Shown one piece after another: positions 18,942 through 27,903 of a stretch of DNA of 64,000 bases (the first letter of the stretch is position 1; every line of letters starts with the position of its first letter). Position numbers and translations under genes: made by a program. Under the pieces are notes generated by a model. That model worked only from the letters and a program-made list of their open reading frames with translations, did no database searches and had not been told where the DNA came from. This stretch comes from an uncultured Flavobacteriales bacterium (GTDB lineage: Bacteria > Bacteroidota > Bacteroidia > Flavobacteriales_D > Parvicellaceae). The stretch spans positions 29,241-93,240 of the forward strand of contig CAJWDP010000009.1 of assembly GCA_913030835.1 (NCBI GenBank), in the 5' to 3' direction.

Positions 18942-20027
18942 ATGGCGAAAAAGAAAATAATTACTAAGAAATCAGAGGGCTTTTTAGAGAAATACCTGAA
19001 TAACCCTTCCCCCACAGGATTTGAGTCTGCAGGTCAGAAAATTTGGCTCGATTACATAAAAAACTACATCGATGATTATTTTGTCGACACCTATGGAACA
19101 GTAGTTGGGGTAATTAATCCAAAGGCACCGTATAAAGTGGTCATTGAGGCACATGCAGATGAAATCTCTTACTTTGTTCACTACATTACCAAAGATGGGT
19201 TTATCTATTTGAGAAAAAATGGAGGTTCTGACCATCAGATCGCACCATCAAAACGTGTTAATATTCATACGGCTTCCGGAATGGTAAAGGCAGTATTTGG
19301 TTGGCCCGCTATCCATACCCGGAGACCGAAAGAAGAGAGTCCTACGCTAAAGAATATCTTTCTTGACTGCGGTTGCACGACAAAAAAGGAAGTTGAACAG
19401 CTTGGAATACATGTTGGTTGTGTGGTAACCTATGAAGACCAATTCATGGTTTTAAATAAAGACAAATATGTTGGGAGAGCACTAGACAACAGAATGGGAG
19501 GGTTTATGATTGCGGAGGTTGTACGGAAATTAAAAGAAAATTCTATTAAGTTGCCATTTGGATTATACATTGTTAATGCGGTACAAGAAGAAGTAGGGTT
19601 AAGAGGTGCACAGATGATCGCTGAGAGAATAAAGCCAGACGTTGCAATTATCACAGATGTGTGCCATGATACGCAAACTCCAATGATCAATAAAATTGTT
19701 CAAGGCGACCTAAAAATGGGAGATGGCCCTGTATTGAGTTACGGACCTGCAGTTCAAAACAATCTATTAAATAAGGTAATTGATGTTGCACAAAAAAATG
19801 AGATTCCGTTTCAGCGACTTGCCGCCTCTCGTGCAACAGGAACAGATACAGACGCTTTCGCATATTCTAATGAAGGAGTTGCCAGCTGTTTGATTTCACT
19901 TCCACTACGATATATGCACACCACTGTCGAAACCGTTCATAAATCAGATGTTGAAAATGTAATTCGACTAATCTACGAGGTGCTGCTCAGTATTGAAAAG
20001 AATGAAGACTTTAGATATCTAAGTTGA
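18942..20027 (+). CDS. M42 family metallopeptidase
   Basis: Dinuclear-metal aminopeptidase of the tetrahedral (TET) M42 group, trimming short peptides in the cytoplasm. No signal peptide. Of 361 residues, the metal and catalytic residues are visible: His in EAHADE (H71) with the Asp two residues on (D73), Asp in ALDNRMGG (about 182), the Glu pair in VQEEVGLRG (about 217-218), Asp in IITDVCHD (about 236) and the distal His in RYMHTTVE. Earlier annotation often calls this family endoglucanase, without support. Single gene, convergent with a T9SS cargo gene nine bases away. Confidence 0.92.
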   Translation: MAKKKIITKKSEGFLEKYLNNPSPTGFESAGQKIWLDYIKNYIDDYFVDTYGTVVGVINPKAPYKVVIEAHADEISYFVHYITKDGFIYLRKNGGSDHQIAPSKRVNIHTASGMVKAVFGWPAIHTRRPKEESPTLKNIFLDCGCTTKKEVEQLGIHVGCVVTYEDQFMVLNKDKYVGRALDNRMGGFMIAEVVRKLKENSIKLPFGLYIVNAVQEEVGLRGAQMIAERIKPDVAIITDVCHDTQTPMINKIVQGDLKMGDGPVLSYGPAVQNNLLNKVIDVAQKNEIPFQRLAASRATGTDTDAFAYSNEGVASCLISLPLRYMHTTVETVHKSDVENVIRLIYEVLLSIEKNEDFRYLS

Positions 20028-20035
20028 TTCCTTTG

Positions 20036-21025
20036 TTAATCGGTGACCAGAACTTTTTCTGTGAAAGATTCTTGTCCGGATTTTGCAAGCACTACATAAA
20101 TTCCGGGGGTAAGATTGTTTGTCTTGTCTATTTTGATGTCAAAAGAACCATCGAAATTTCTAGTGTCATACATCTCGTGTACAATATTACCGGTAGCGTC
20201 AGTGAGCATAATTTGAATTTGTGCTTCACCTAATTTACATTCTGTAAGCTTGGCCGAACAATTTCCAGGACAAGGATTTGGGTACACCGTGAGTACACAC
20301 GTACCATCATCAAGAAAGTAACGATCAACAGCGATAGGAGAAAACATTTCAGATTTCCCATCAAAGTCAGTCTGCTTCAGTTTATAGTAAGATATGTTTT
20401 CCAGTGGATTTTTGTCCTCAAATCTGTACACTGAAGTGACACTTGTTGTGCCTGATCCGTCTACTCGGCCAACCACTTCGTAAGTAAGTCCATTTTGACT
20501 CCTAAGTATTTCAAAGTAGTCGTTGTTTTCTTCAGAGCTGGTTGTCCATTGTAAGGTGACATTTTCATTATAAATTTCCGCAGTAAAATCTGTAAGCTGA
20601 ACGGGCAATGGAGTTCCGAAAACAAAATATCCTTCTACCTCGCCATCTCCTGAATTCCATACTTCCGCATTGCAGATATAAATCTTTTTACTCGATCCTC
20701 CCCCACCTGCATCTTCAATTATCCCACCAACTTCAACTGTTATTGAAGAACCACAGCCCAGCCATAATTTAGCGCCATTGTCAAAACGAAGCTCACCTTC
20801 GATATATAAATGGGTTGCAGGCGCATCATTGCAGGTAACATTGTTTGTTGTTACCTCAACACGATGCGAGCTTTGTATTATGATAATATCTCCATTAGTT
20901 GGAACCCTTCCTAAATCCCAAGTTGTCGGATCTTCCCAGTCTCCGTCTGTTGTGGAAGTTATGGTCGCACCTAAAACAAGATTACTTATAACGAGCAGAA
21001 AAAGGGTGTAAATAAAAGTCCTCAT
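20036..21025 (-). CDS. Secreted T9SS cargo protein, copy A
   Basis: A 329-residue exported protein. Signal peptide (MRTFIYTLFLLVISNLVLG), then a G8-like beta region (about 22-140) with DGDWEDPTTWDLGRVP and paired Cys, a linker with a fibronectin-like segment (about 143-235, TLQWTTSSEENNDYFEILRS) and a T9SS type A sorting domain (about 244-329). The sorting domain is unusual in having Cys residues: C243 and the YPNPCPGNC motif, then C263. Its neighbour at 21187-22179 is a clear paralogue of the same length. Ligand or enzyme function unknown. Confidence 0.85.
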   Translation of the reverse strand: MRTFIYTLFLLVISNLVLGATITSTTDGDWEDPTTWDLGRVPTNGDIIIIQSSHRVEVTTNNVTCNDAPATHLYIEGELRFDNGAKLWLGCGSSITVEVGGIIEDAGGGGSSKKIYICNAEVWNSGDGEVEGYFVFGTPLPVQLTDFTAEIYNENVTLQWTTSSEENNDYFEILRSQNGLTYEVVGRVDGSGTTSVTSVYRFEDKNPLENISYYKLKQTDFDGKSEMFSPIAVDRYFLDDGTCVLTVYPNPCPGNCSAKLTECKLGEAQIQIMLTDATGNIVHEMYDTRNFDGSFDIKIDKTNNLTPGIYVVLAKSGQESFTEKVLVTD

Positions 21026-21063
21026 TGATATTGATTTTCTTTTTATTCTTCTATTGTTAGATG

Positions 21064-21083
21064 CAAAATTATACTCAAAAATA
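21064..21083 (-). promoter_or_regulatory. Two overlapping -7 boxes for the T9SS cargo gene, copy A
   Basis: Read on the minus strand, TATTTTTG (21083-21076) and TAATTTTG (21071-21064) both match TAnnTTTG and lie 38-57 bases before the ATG at 21025. This suggests copy A has its own promoter, separate from copy B, in the 161-base gap between them. Nothing else is seen in that gap. Confidence 0.45.
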
Positions 21084-21186
21084 GAATCCTTGTTCCCCCG
21101 TTATGATAAGTAGTCTGATTATATGGATGGAACTCATTATAACCAAGATTAAAGATTCTCATTAAACCTGGTCTTTTTAATCAAAA

Positions 21187-22179
21187 CTACTGACGAATAA
21201 TCTTTTGCGTGAAATTCTCATCTCCACTTATCGCCGAAATTACATACACTCCTGGTTTTAAATTGTTGGATTTGTCAAGCAATAAATCAAATGATCCATC
21301 AAAATTTCTAGTATCATATAGCTCACTAACCATGTGACCAGAGGCATCCGTCATCATCAATCTAACCTGAGGATCTCCTTTTGGGCAGTCGCTCAATTTC
21401 GCTCTGCAATTGCCCGGACAAGGATTGGGGTAAACAGTCAAAACACAGCTACCATCTGACATTTTTAACATTTCAACAGCGATGGGATCAAACGTTTCTG
21501 ATTCACCATCGAAATCCGTTTGTCTCAACTTGTAATAAGACAATCCTTCTAAAGGGTTATAATCTTCGAATTCATACACCATCGTATTGTTCGTTGTTCC
21601 TGCGCCGGATAACTGCCCTACCACTTCATACGTTAAACCATTGGTACTTCTTAAAATCTCGAAGTAGTCGTTATTTTCTTCTGCAGCTGTTTCCCATTGA
21701 AGAACAATTGATTCATCCTGAACCTCCGCTGAAAAATCAGTTAATTCAACCGGTAAAGTAGTTCCAAAAACAAAGAACCCAGGGACATCCGGATCGTGCG
21801 AATTCCAGACCTCTGATTCACAGAGATACAATTTCTTACTGGCTCCACCGCCCGATCCACCTGAGATCAGTCCACCGATTTCGACTGTTACTGAAGAAGA
21901 ACAGCCCAACCGCAATTTTGACCCATTTGTAAATGTCATCGTCCCTTCTATGTACAAATGCGTATCCGGTGCGCCGTTGCATGTTTCATTATTTGTGGTA
22001 ACCGTCACCGTATGAGACGCTGTAATTACAACTATGTCACCATTGGTTGGCAATCTACCAAGATCCCAAACTGTAGCATCTTCCCAATCCCCACTTTTAA
22101 CTGAAGTTATGGTTGTTGAGGCCTGCATTCCGAAAACTCCAACAAGCATTAGTGCCAATGTTATTAGTAACTTATTCAT
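21187..22179 (-). CDS. Secreted T9SS cargo protein, copy B
   Basis: A 330-residue paralogue of the gene downstream, collinear over the whole length. Signal peptide (MNKLLITLALMLVGVFGMQA), G8-like region with SGDWEDATVWDLGRLPTNGD, fibronectin-like segment and a type A sorting domain with the same YPNPCPGNC motif. The 31-base gap from the lipoprotein gene upstream suggests co-transcription with it. The pair looks like an old tandem duplication: protein identity is high by eye, DNA identity visibly lower. Confidence 0.85.
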   Translation of the reverse strand: MNKLLITLALMLVGVFGMQASTTITSVKSGDWEDATVWDLGRLPTNGDIVVITASHTVTVTTNNETCNGAPDTHLYIEGTMTFTNGSKLRLGCSSSVTVEIGGLISGGSGGGASKKLYLCESEVWNSHDPDVPGFFVFGTTLPVELTDFSAEVQDESIVLQWETAAEENNDYFEILRSTNGLTYEVVGQLSGAGTTNNTMVYEFEDYNPLEGLSYYKLRQTDFDGESETFDPIAVEMLKMSDGSCVLTVYPNPCPGNCRAKLSDCPKGDPQVRLMMTDASGHMVSELYDTRNFDGSFDLLLDKSNNLKPGVYVISAISGDENFTQKIIRQ

Positions 22180-22210
22180 ATTCGTCTGTTTTAAATCTTT
22201 GAATTAGCAA

Positions 22211-23059
22211 TCAGTGAAAACAATTTTCTTTCACCGCTAGTAATTCATTGACCAGTTTATCTTTATTTTCTTCAAAATTGACAGAGCTATCCGCAGATGT
22301 TGCCCACTCCTCGTAACTTGTAAAAGCCAATTTTAATGAATTTGCAATTTCCATATTTAGCTTCATTGATTCTTGATCTTCATACCGTTTCATGATTACT
22401 TCAAGGCCACGAGCATATTTTTTTTGCTGACTGAAATACGTGAAATAAACATTATCGTGAAACGGTTCCAGGTCCTTGGACAAAAGGATTGAGCTTTCTA
22501 ATGCCGTTCCAGAAAGAATTGAAATACCCAACTCTTCCTTATCCGAATCTTTGAAATACTGAGTACTCTTTTCAAACGCACTCAAAACATAATATGATAA
22601 AGAATCCGGATCTTCCATATTTCTCTCCAATCGCTGCAGAAAATCCTCATCTTTTGGAATATCAATTCCTAGCTCGTCCATAAGCTTGAGGCAATTTTCG
22701 AGCTTTTCCTGCGCCAATATGTGGTCCTTGTTAACACCAGCATAAGAAAAGTCAACAATGCTTATTCCTAAACCGATTGCTTTCAAATTACTGGTAGTAG
22801 ATTTTTCCAACAACTTATCATAGGATATGTGTTCAGGATTATACGAACAATTAGAATGAATGAGAATCGTTGGCGTTTGAACCGGTGTTGGTATCAGAAC
22901 AAGTTCTACTTCGTCGTTTACAACCTCCGGCATGGATTCAGTTATTGGATTATCAATTGGAATGTCAACTTGTAACTCTTCCGAACATCCCGCAAGAATA
23001 CAAACGAGCAAACAGGAAATACTTGATTTAATCCAATTCTTCTTCAATGAAATATTCAT
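22211..23059 (-). CDS. Lipoprotein of unknown function
   Basis: A 282-residue lipoprotein: the ATG at 23059 gives signal peptide and lipobox ILAGC (Cys 25), followed by an acidic residue; the frame extends to a TTG four codons upstream. The mature part begins with a Pro/Glu-rich stretch (about 26-75) and continues as a mostly helical domain (LGIDIPKDEDFLQRLERN, DPDSLSYYVLSAFEKS) that resembles a family of uncharacterised Bacteroidota lipoproteins I cannot name. Upstream of the tandem T9SS cargo genes by 31 bases, so it may share their transcript. Confidence 0.75.
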   Translation of the reverse strand: MNISLKKNWIKSSISCLLVCILAGCSEELQVDIPIDNPITESMPEVVNDEVELVLIPTPVQTPTILIHSNCSYNPEHISYDKLLEKSTTSNLKAIGLGISIVDFSYAGVNKDHILAQEKLENCLKLMDELGIDIPKDEDFLQRLERNMEDPDSLSYYVLSAFEKSTQYFKDSDKEELGISILSGTALESSILLSKDLEPFHDNVYFTYFSQQKKYARGLEVIMKRYEDQESMKLNMEIANSLKLAFTSYEEWATSADSSVNFEENKDKLVNELLAVKENCFH

Positions 23060-23186
23060 ATAATTCGACAAAGTTTAAGTTGTAAAGGGATACAATTTAT
23101 TACGTGTACTTATAACAAATATACACAAGCCTTATTTAAATGGCCGATTTAATCTGATTAATACAGGCTTTGAACTTATGAAATAA

Positions 23187-23738
23187 TTAATTCGCAGAAA
23201 AGTTTAACCTACCTTGGTACATCTCTTTATATCGAAGGGCAATATGCGAAAGCAAATTTGAAAATGATGTGAAAGCTTCTTCGGAAGAATCAGAAATTCC
23301 TACCTTCTTTAACTTGAGCAAAAGTTTTGCATAGAGCGCATTCAGACAGATCAATATATCGGAAACGCCCTCATCTTTTGACTTCATTCTATACTCCTCA
23401 ATGAACGGATTTACCTCCTCGTAAAGCTTTTTGTATTTATCGTCGTTCAATTGCTGCAACAACATACCATGCAGCAACGTTAATTCTTGCACTTTTGACA
23501 GCACATCGCTAACTATTCCTTTCACCCGCAATCCCTCTTTGTCCATTTGACCGATCAAATCGTTGTACCAGGTCATAATTTGTTCTTCCTGGTCTTTAGA
23601 AGTGGCCATAGGGCTCGCTAATTTTTCCCGTATAGCATTTTCTTCAAAATTTAAACCCCGAAGCATGTCATGCAACTGAAACATATACAAAATGTATTCA
23701 ACAATATTTTCTTCTTGCTTGGCCTGTGCGATTAACAT
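23187..23738 (-). CDS. DUF4924 family protein
   Basis: A 183-residue cytoplasmic, mainly helical protein. The opening MLIAQAKQEENIVEYILYMFQ is the recognisable start of DUF4924, a Bacteroidota family without known function. The ATG overlaps the stop codon of the OmpH-like gene by one base (TAATG), so it is last in a three-gene unit: small conserved protein, OmpH/Skp, DUF4924. Confidence 0.82.
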   Translation of the reverse strand: MLIAQAKQEENIVEYILYMFQLHDMLRGLNFEENAIREKLASPMATSKDQEEQIMTWYNDLIGQMDKEGLRVKGIVSDVLSKVQELTLLHGMLLQQLNDDKYKKLYEEVNPFIEEYRMKSKDEGVSDILICLNALYAKLLLKLKKVGISDSSEEAFTSFSNLLSHIALRYKEMYQGRLNFSAN

Positions 23739-24427
23739 TATTCCGTTTTTGATGCGTAAGCTTCGTTCAGTTTGATGGTCACATAATCTGTAATGTCAAG
23801 GTCAGGATTTGCAAATAGAACGATTTGATTCGATTTTGAATAGGTCATCACATAATCATAACCCAGTTCTTTACCGATCTCATTTAAGTATTCTGCTGTC
23901 TCGTTAATAACTTTCAGTGTTACTTCGTACTCAACATTTGCCAGTTTGGCCTGTAACTCCTGAGCCTCCTGACCTAGTTTCATTTCTTCTTCCTGCAACT
24001 TGGCGGCCTCAGCTTGGATTTCATCGTTCCACATCTGACCAGATTGAGCTTTCTTCTCCAATTCCGCATATTTCTTTATCAAGGAATTTTGTTTCCCTTT
24101 TATCCTACCCTCCGCTTTAGCCAATTCAAGACCAATTTCAGACTTCGCATCCTCGAAGTATTTATAGTTTTTATTTAAACTATCCGAATTCACAAATGCG
24201 ATTTTTAAGCCTTCACTGAAAGTCGGCAATTCAATTTTGGCTGTATCCGGATCCAATTCTAGTTTACTATCAGCATCATCCAGAGTATCGGACTCTTCAA
24301 CCGTTGCTGCCGGCTTTGTTTCATTCACGTCAACTTCCGATTCTCCTTCAGTGAAATGAAGGACAAAAAGTATGGTCACTGCCAAAAGAAGAATGATATT
24401 GATCGTTGTAGCTAACTTGTTTTTCAT
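23738..24427 (-). CDS. OmpH/Skp-like periplasmic chaperone
   Basis: A 229-residue protein with a single N-terminal hydrophobic segment (about 9-25), which may be a membrane anchor as it lacks a clear cleavage site, an acidic Thr/Asp-rich linker (about 28-70) and an OmpH/Skp domain (about 73-229). That domain starts with the usual IAFVNSDSL strand and continues as a long coiled coil (about 95-170) with Lys/Glu heptads, then returns in the YDYVMTYSKSNQIVLFANPDLDIT strand pair typical of the family. Skp proteins hold unfolded outer-membrane proteins. Its ATG overlaps the preceding gene's stop by four bases. Confidence 0.85.
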   Translation of the reverse strand: MKNKLATTINIILLLAVTILFVLHFTEGESEVDVNETKPAATVEESDTLDDADSKLELDPDTAKIELPTFSEGLKIAFVNSDSLNKNYKYFEDAKSEIGLELAKAEGRIKGKQNSLIKKYAELEKKAQSGQMWNDEIQAEAAKLQEEEMKLGQEAQELQAKLANVEYEVTLKVINETAEYLNEIGKELGYDYVMTYSKSNQIVLFANPDLDITDYVTIKLNEAYASKTE

Positions 24428-24675
24428 TTTGTTTGATTTACCCTTTTGAATGCGTCAGAAAAACTGCTTCGCATACCTTTGAATTGCTCCATTGCCTCTT
24501 GGAGGAAACATGTGTCGATACACTCTACCAAATCATCAAGCCCATCTACATCCGTATGTCGAACCTTATATACTTGTTCAAACTGACCTATTTCCAATTT
24601 TAACAAATACTTATCGTTCCAGGAAAAAATGGTGATTTTAAATTGATCATGTGGTATCTGCTTAACTATTCTCAT
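24424..24675 (-). CDS. Small conserved protein of unknown function
   Basis: An 83-residue cytoplasmic protein. The internal ATG at 24675 is preferred, because the sequence from MRIVKQIPHDQFKITIFSWN is the natural beginning of a small family that I recall in other Bacteroidota; the 20 upstream codons start at TTG and look like non-coding sequence. It has a beta-rich first half and a helical second half, with no motif that gives function. First in a three-gene unit with the OmpH-like chaperone (four-base overlap) and DUF4924. Confidence 0.75.
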   Translation of the reverse strand: MRIVKQIPHDQFKITIFSWNDKYLLKLEIGQFEQVYKVRHTDVDGLDDLVECIDTCFLQEAMEQFKGMRSSFSDAFKRVNQTK

Positions 24676-24852
24676 AAACTTCGGTAAAAATAGAACAAAA
24701 ACCGAACAAAGATTCATGTTATAGTGATGGCGCAAAAATAGTATCCAAACTACTTAGTAATAACAATGGGATCAATGAACAGCAGCAGATTGATTCAACC
24801 TTAACACTTCCATGAATTAGTGCGTGTGAATGAAATTAACAGATGTCAATTA

Positions 24853-25245
24853 TCAGGCTATCGCCTTTGTCCGAATGGCACTGAATTCAAAAGGTATACT
24901 TACCATAAAAGAATAATCCTGACCGACTTCAAACATATCATCGTCGCTTTCTTTATATACCCACGTTACTTTAACATTTTCCCCTCTTTCAACCAGGTCA
25001 TTCAGTTTATACATCAAAAAGAGAATTCTTTTTGAAGAAGAAATATTAAAAAACTCCAGCTCGATGCGCATATGTATTGCGCCAACCTTAAGTTTAGCAA
25101 ATTCATCAAACCATTCAAGTATTGGCTTGTAAAAGGCATCTGCATCCTCAGGAATAGATTTACCAACAATATTAAAAATTCCAGATTCCGGAGAGAAGTT
25201 TACTTCAGGTGTATTTTCAGTTCCCTGTATATATAATTGGTGCAT
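24853..25245 (-). CDS. SiaC/DUF1987 family regulatory protein
   Basis: A 130-residue protein of the family of SiaC, which in Pseudomonas is phosphorylated by SiaB and activates the diguanylate cyclase SiaD. Family marks: GTENTPEV (8-15), the ISPED-like IPEDADAFYKPILEWF (31-46) and FFNISSSKRILFLMY (65-79). In Pseudomonas the phosphosite is Thr68 in this last stretch; here residue 68 is Ile, with Ser at 69-71. No SiaB-like kinase or PP2C phosphatase lies adjacent. It is monocistronic, and any phospho-switch must be encoded elsewhere or absent. Confidence 0.82.
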   Translation of the reverse strand: MHQLYIQGTENTPEVNFSPESGIFNIVGKSIPEDADAFYKPILEWFDEFAKLKVGAIHMRIELEFFNISSSKRILFLMYKLNDLVERGENVKVTWVYKESDDDMFEVGQDYSFMVSIPFEFSAIRTKAIA

Positions 25246-25350
25246 GCTCTACGTTTGATACTCCAATATCTCAATAATAGTTATAAGTTTTACAAAAATT
25301 CTACAAACCAAAAAATGTAGAAGATAAATCGAATTAAATATCCGATTAAC

Positions 25351-26085
25351 CTACAAACTCTTAACCTCTTTAAACTTAGAGGCTTGTCTTCTTGATACTT
25401 CTATTTTTCGACCATCGTCCAATGTCAACTGCAGCCCACCATTGAACCAATTCTCTATTTTTTCAATACAGTTTAAATTAACAATGTATTTTCGATTAGC
25501 TCTAAAGAAATAATCCGGATCGAGACGATCATTCAGCTTATTTAAAGACTTAAGAATTAGAGGTTTACAATCATCAAAAAACACACGGACATAATTACCG
25601 TGAGACTCGAACAGCCGTACATCAGCTAATTTTACAAACCAACATTTCTCCCCATCCTTTAAAAATATCTGATCAGTGATCCTCAATAATTTACCATTTT
25701 GTTCAGGTGCATTGATTTGTATGTCCTCCGGGGGTTCTGAAGACTCTCCAAGTTTCTCAATTGCTGACTCAAGTCTATCCAATTCCACCGGTTTAAGAAG
25801 ATAATCCAACGCATTAACTTCAAACGCTTTAATGGCATATTCATCGTAGGCTGTAACAAAAATTACTTTAGGAGCGGTTTCCAATTCTTCAAGCAAATCA
25901 AACCCTGATTTTTCAGGCATATTGATGTCCAAAAACAACAGGTCCGGATTATTCTTCTCAATGCTGATCAACGCTTCATCAACGTTTGAACACATGTCAA
26001 CTACTTCTATTTCATTGAACCCCTCAAGCAATTTATTCAGCTCTTTTCTGGCCAAGCGTTCATCATCTATAATGATTGTTTTCAT
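25351..26085 (-). CDS. LytTR-family response regulator
   Basis: A 244-residue transcription regulator. REC domain (1-120): acidic pocket D7-D8, phospho-acceptor D53 in LLFLDINMP, T78 in FVTAYD and K98 in LLKP. LytTR DNA-binding domain (about 135-240): FESHGNYVRV, the SLNKLNDRLDPDYFFRANRKYIVNL core and the final DGRKIEVSRR. It follows the sensor kinase gene by one base, so they form a LytS/LytR-type pair. Members typically bind direct repeats upstream of targets; I could not identify such a site here. Confidence 0.95.
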   Translation of the reverse strand: MKTIIIDDERLARKELNKLLEGFNEIEVVDMCSNVDEALISIEKNNPDLLFLDINMPEKSGFDLLEELETAPKVIFVTAYDEYAIKAFEVNALDYLLKPVELDRLESAIEKLGESSEPPEDIQINAPEQNGKLLRITDQIFLKDGEKCWFVKLADVRLFESHGNYVRVFFDDCKPLILKSLNKLNDRLDPDYFFRANRKYIVNLNCIEKIENWFNGGLQLTLDDGRKIEVSRRQASKFKEVKSL

Positions 26086-26086
26086 A

Positions 26087-27160
26087 TCAGTTCATTTTAT
26101 CCAAAGGTATTTCAATTTGCGTTTTTACGAAGCCATTTTCATTTCCAATGGTCATCGTCGCATGGCTACCAAAAATTATATTCAATCTTTTTTTGGAATT
26201 TTCAAGTCCAATCCCCGTTGATCTTTTTTGCTTATCTGGGCGATACGTTCCCGAATTGAGTACCTCTATTACCAGTTTTTCACTTCGAACATCCCCTGAA
26301 ATAATGATTTGTCCTCCCTCACTGAGATTTGAAATTCCGTGCTTCACAGCATTTTCAGCAAGAGTTTGAAGTAATAAAGGAGGGAATTGTTTTGTCAATA
26401 ATTCAGGCGTTATTTTTATGTCATAATTCAACCGTTCTTCGAACCTAATTTTCTCCAAATCGAGATAATCCCTTACAATTTCTACTTCCTCACCAAAAGT
26501 TTGCAGGTGCTTTTTACCCGACAGAAGTGTGCTCCTTAGCAATTTCGACAATTTCGTTATGGCCGATTTAGCTCGGTCGGGATCCTCATCTATAAGTGCT
26601 CTGATGCTGTTCATTGAATTAAACATGAAATGGGGATTTAATTGTGCCCGAAGATTGAGCAATTCAATTTCGTTTTTTGAAGAACTTAACTTTATATTCT
26701 TGATCTCCTGATCCCGAGCCCTCTCGAAAAAATGGAATCCAAAATAAATGACCGACCAAAAGAAAAAATAAATACTGAAACTAAATAACTGTTTCAAATT
26801 GACCGACAATACGCCACCGAATAGATCGCTTTGACCACGGAAAAAATCAATTGTCAATTCAACAGTCAAAAATAGAGCTCCCATCAATATACTGGACAAA
26901 AGCACTAATGGAATTAAAGGTAAAACTTTCAACTTCAGCCAATTCAACTTTAGAATTATGAACCGTAGAATCTGTGACAATCCTATTCCCGTAATAAAAA
27001 ATCCGGCAGCCTCTGCAATTGTAATCCAGCTCACTTCCTCCTGTTGGAAAAGCAACCCCATAGTAATCAGCGCTCCCCAGCCTACACTCTGCGCAATCCA
27101 ATATGAAATAATCTTGTTCAACCTTTTGTCTTTTGCTCTAGGCAGAGTTCCAAATAACAA
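26087..27160 (-). CDS. LytS-like sensor histidine kinase
   Basis: A 357-residue membrane kinase. Four hydrophobic segments (about 20-38, 47-70, 80-105, 122-145), a coiled-coil, then His_kinase (about 168-250) with the phospho-acceptor H177 in QLNPHFMFN, and an HATPase_c domain with LAENAVKHG and GIGLENSKKRL. No extracellular sensor domain, so the signal is likely sensed in or near the membrane. No ATG is available: starts are TTG at 27160 or TTG at 27121, the latter giving the NKIISYWIAQSVGW beginning seen in relatives. The regulator lies one base downstream. Confidence 0.92.
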   Translation of the reverse strand: MLFGTLPRAKDKRLNKIISYWIAQSVGWGALITMGLLFQQEEVSWITIAEAAGFFITGIGLSQILRFIILKLNWLKLKVLPLIPLVLLSSILMGALFLTVELTIDFFRGQSDLFGGVLSVNLKQLFSFSIYFFFWSVIYFGFHFFERARDQEIKNIKLSSSKNEIELLNLRAQLNPHFMFNSMNSIRALIDEDPDRAKSAITKLSKLLRSTLLSGKKHLQTFGEEVEIVRDYLDLEKIRFEERLNYDIKITPELLTKQFPPLLLQTLAENAVKHGISNLSEGGQIIISGDVRSEKLVIEVLNSGTYRPDKQKRSTGIGLENSKKRLNIIFGSHATMTIGNENGFVKTQIEIPLDKMN

Positions 27161-27309
27161 TGTACGTGATATTCAAAATATCACCCTATACTTTTGTCTA
27201 GAAATCCTACATCCGTAAATAAATAAGTTCGATTCACTCGTTAATTTAAATATATTGAGACTAGATTGTATACGAATTACACAAACGGTTTATATTCACC
27301 ATATACCAT

Positions 27310-27903
27310 ATGAATTATCTTGCACACCTGGTATTAAGTCGTCACGATCCGAAATGTTTATTGGGCAATTTTATTGGGGATGAAGTAAAAGGTAAGGCCT
27401 ACCAAAACTATCCTAATGACATAGCTTTAGGGATTAAGATGCACAGGGCAATAGACAATTTTATGGATTCTCATCCGGTTGTAAAAGAGAGTAAAACCAG
27501 AATCAGGCCGTCGCAGGGAAAATTTTCGGGAGTTGTTCTTGATGTCTTCTATGATTATTTATTGTGCAAAAACTGGAATAGGTATATCGATCAAGAATTC
27601 GGTGACTTTATTGAAGACATCTATTCTCAGCTTCGTCAGCAAAAAGATCTAATGCCCCGCTTTTCTCAGCTAATCATAGAGAAAATGGTTGAGGGCGATT
27701 GGCTTGGAAACTATCAAAAGATAGCTGGAATTGAACGTGCATTGACAGGGCTGTCCAGGCGAACTCCATACAAGAATAATATGTCGAGCGCCGCTACTTT
27801 ACTTGAACAACAAGAGCAGCAATTCAGTCAGGAATTCAATATTTATTTTCCACAGGTAATCGATTTCTGTGCACTATTTTTATCCGAACATGGCCAAGCT
27901 TAA
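27310..27903 (+). CDS. acpH: Acyl carrier protein phosphodiesterase
   Basis: Removes the 4'-phosphopantetheine from holo-ACP. The 197-residue protein has the complete family pattern: MNYLAHLVLS, LLGNFIGDEVKG, the HRAIDNFMDSHP stretch with metal-binding His/Asp, and DVFYDYLL. It is HD-like in fold. The Smr-domain gene begins within its last 14 bases, so the two are coupled. Gene name is assigned by homology to E. coli AcpH. Confidence 0.92.
   Translation: MNYLAHLVLSRHDPKCLLGNFIGDEVKGKAYQNYPNDIALGIKMHRAIDNFMDSHPVVKESKTRIRPSQGKFSGVVLDVFYDYLLCKNWNRYIDQEFGDFIEDIYSQLRQQKDLMPRFSQLIIEKMVEGDWLGNYQKIAGIERALTGLSRRTPYKNNMSSAATLLEQQEQQFSQEFNIYFPQVIDFCALFLSEHGQA

Noticed and set aside
10702..22179. A single mobile island around the secreted-protein genes
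   Set aside because: Base and codon use look like the rest of the window, genes for core enzymes (M42 peptidase) are interleaved, and there are no integrase or repeat borders.
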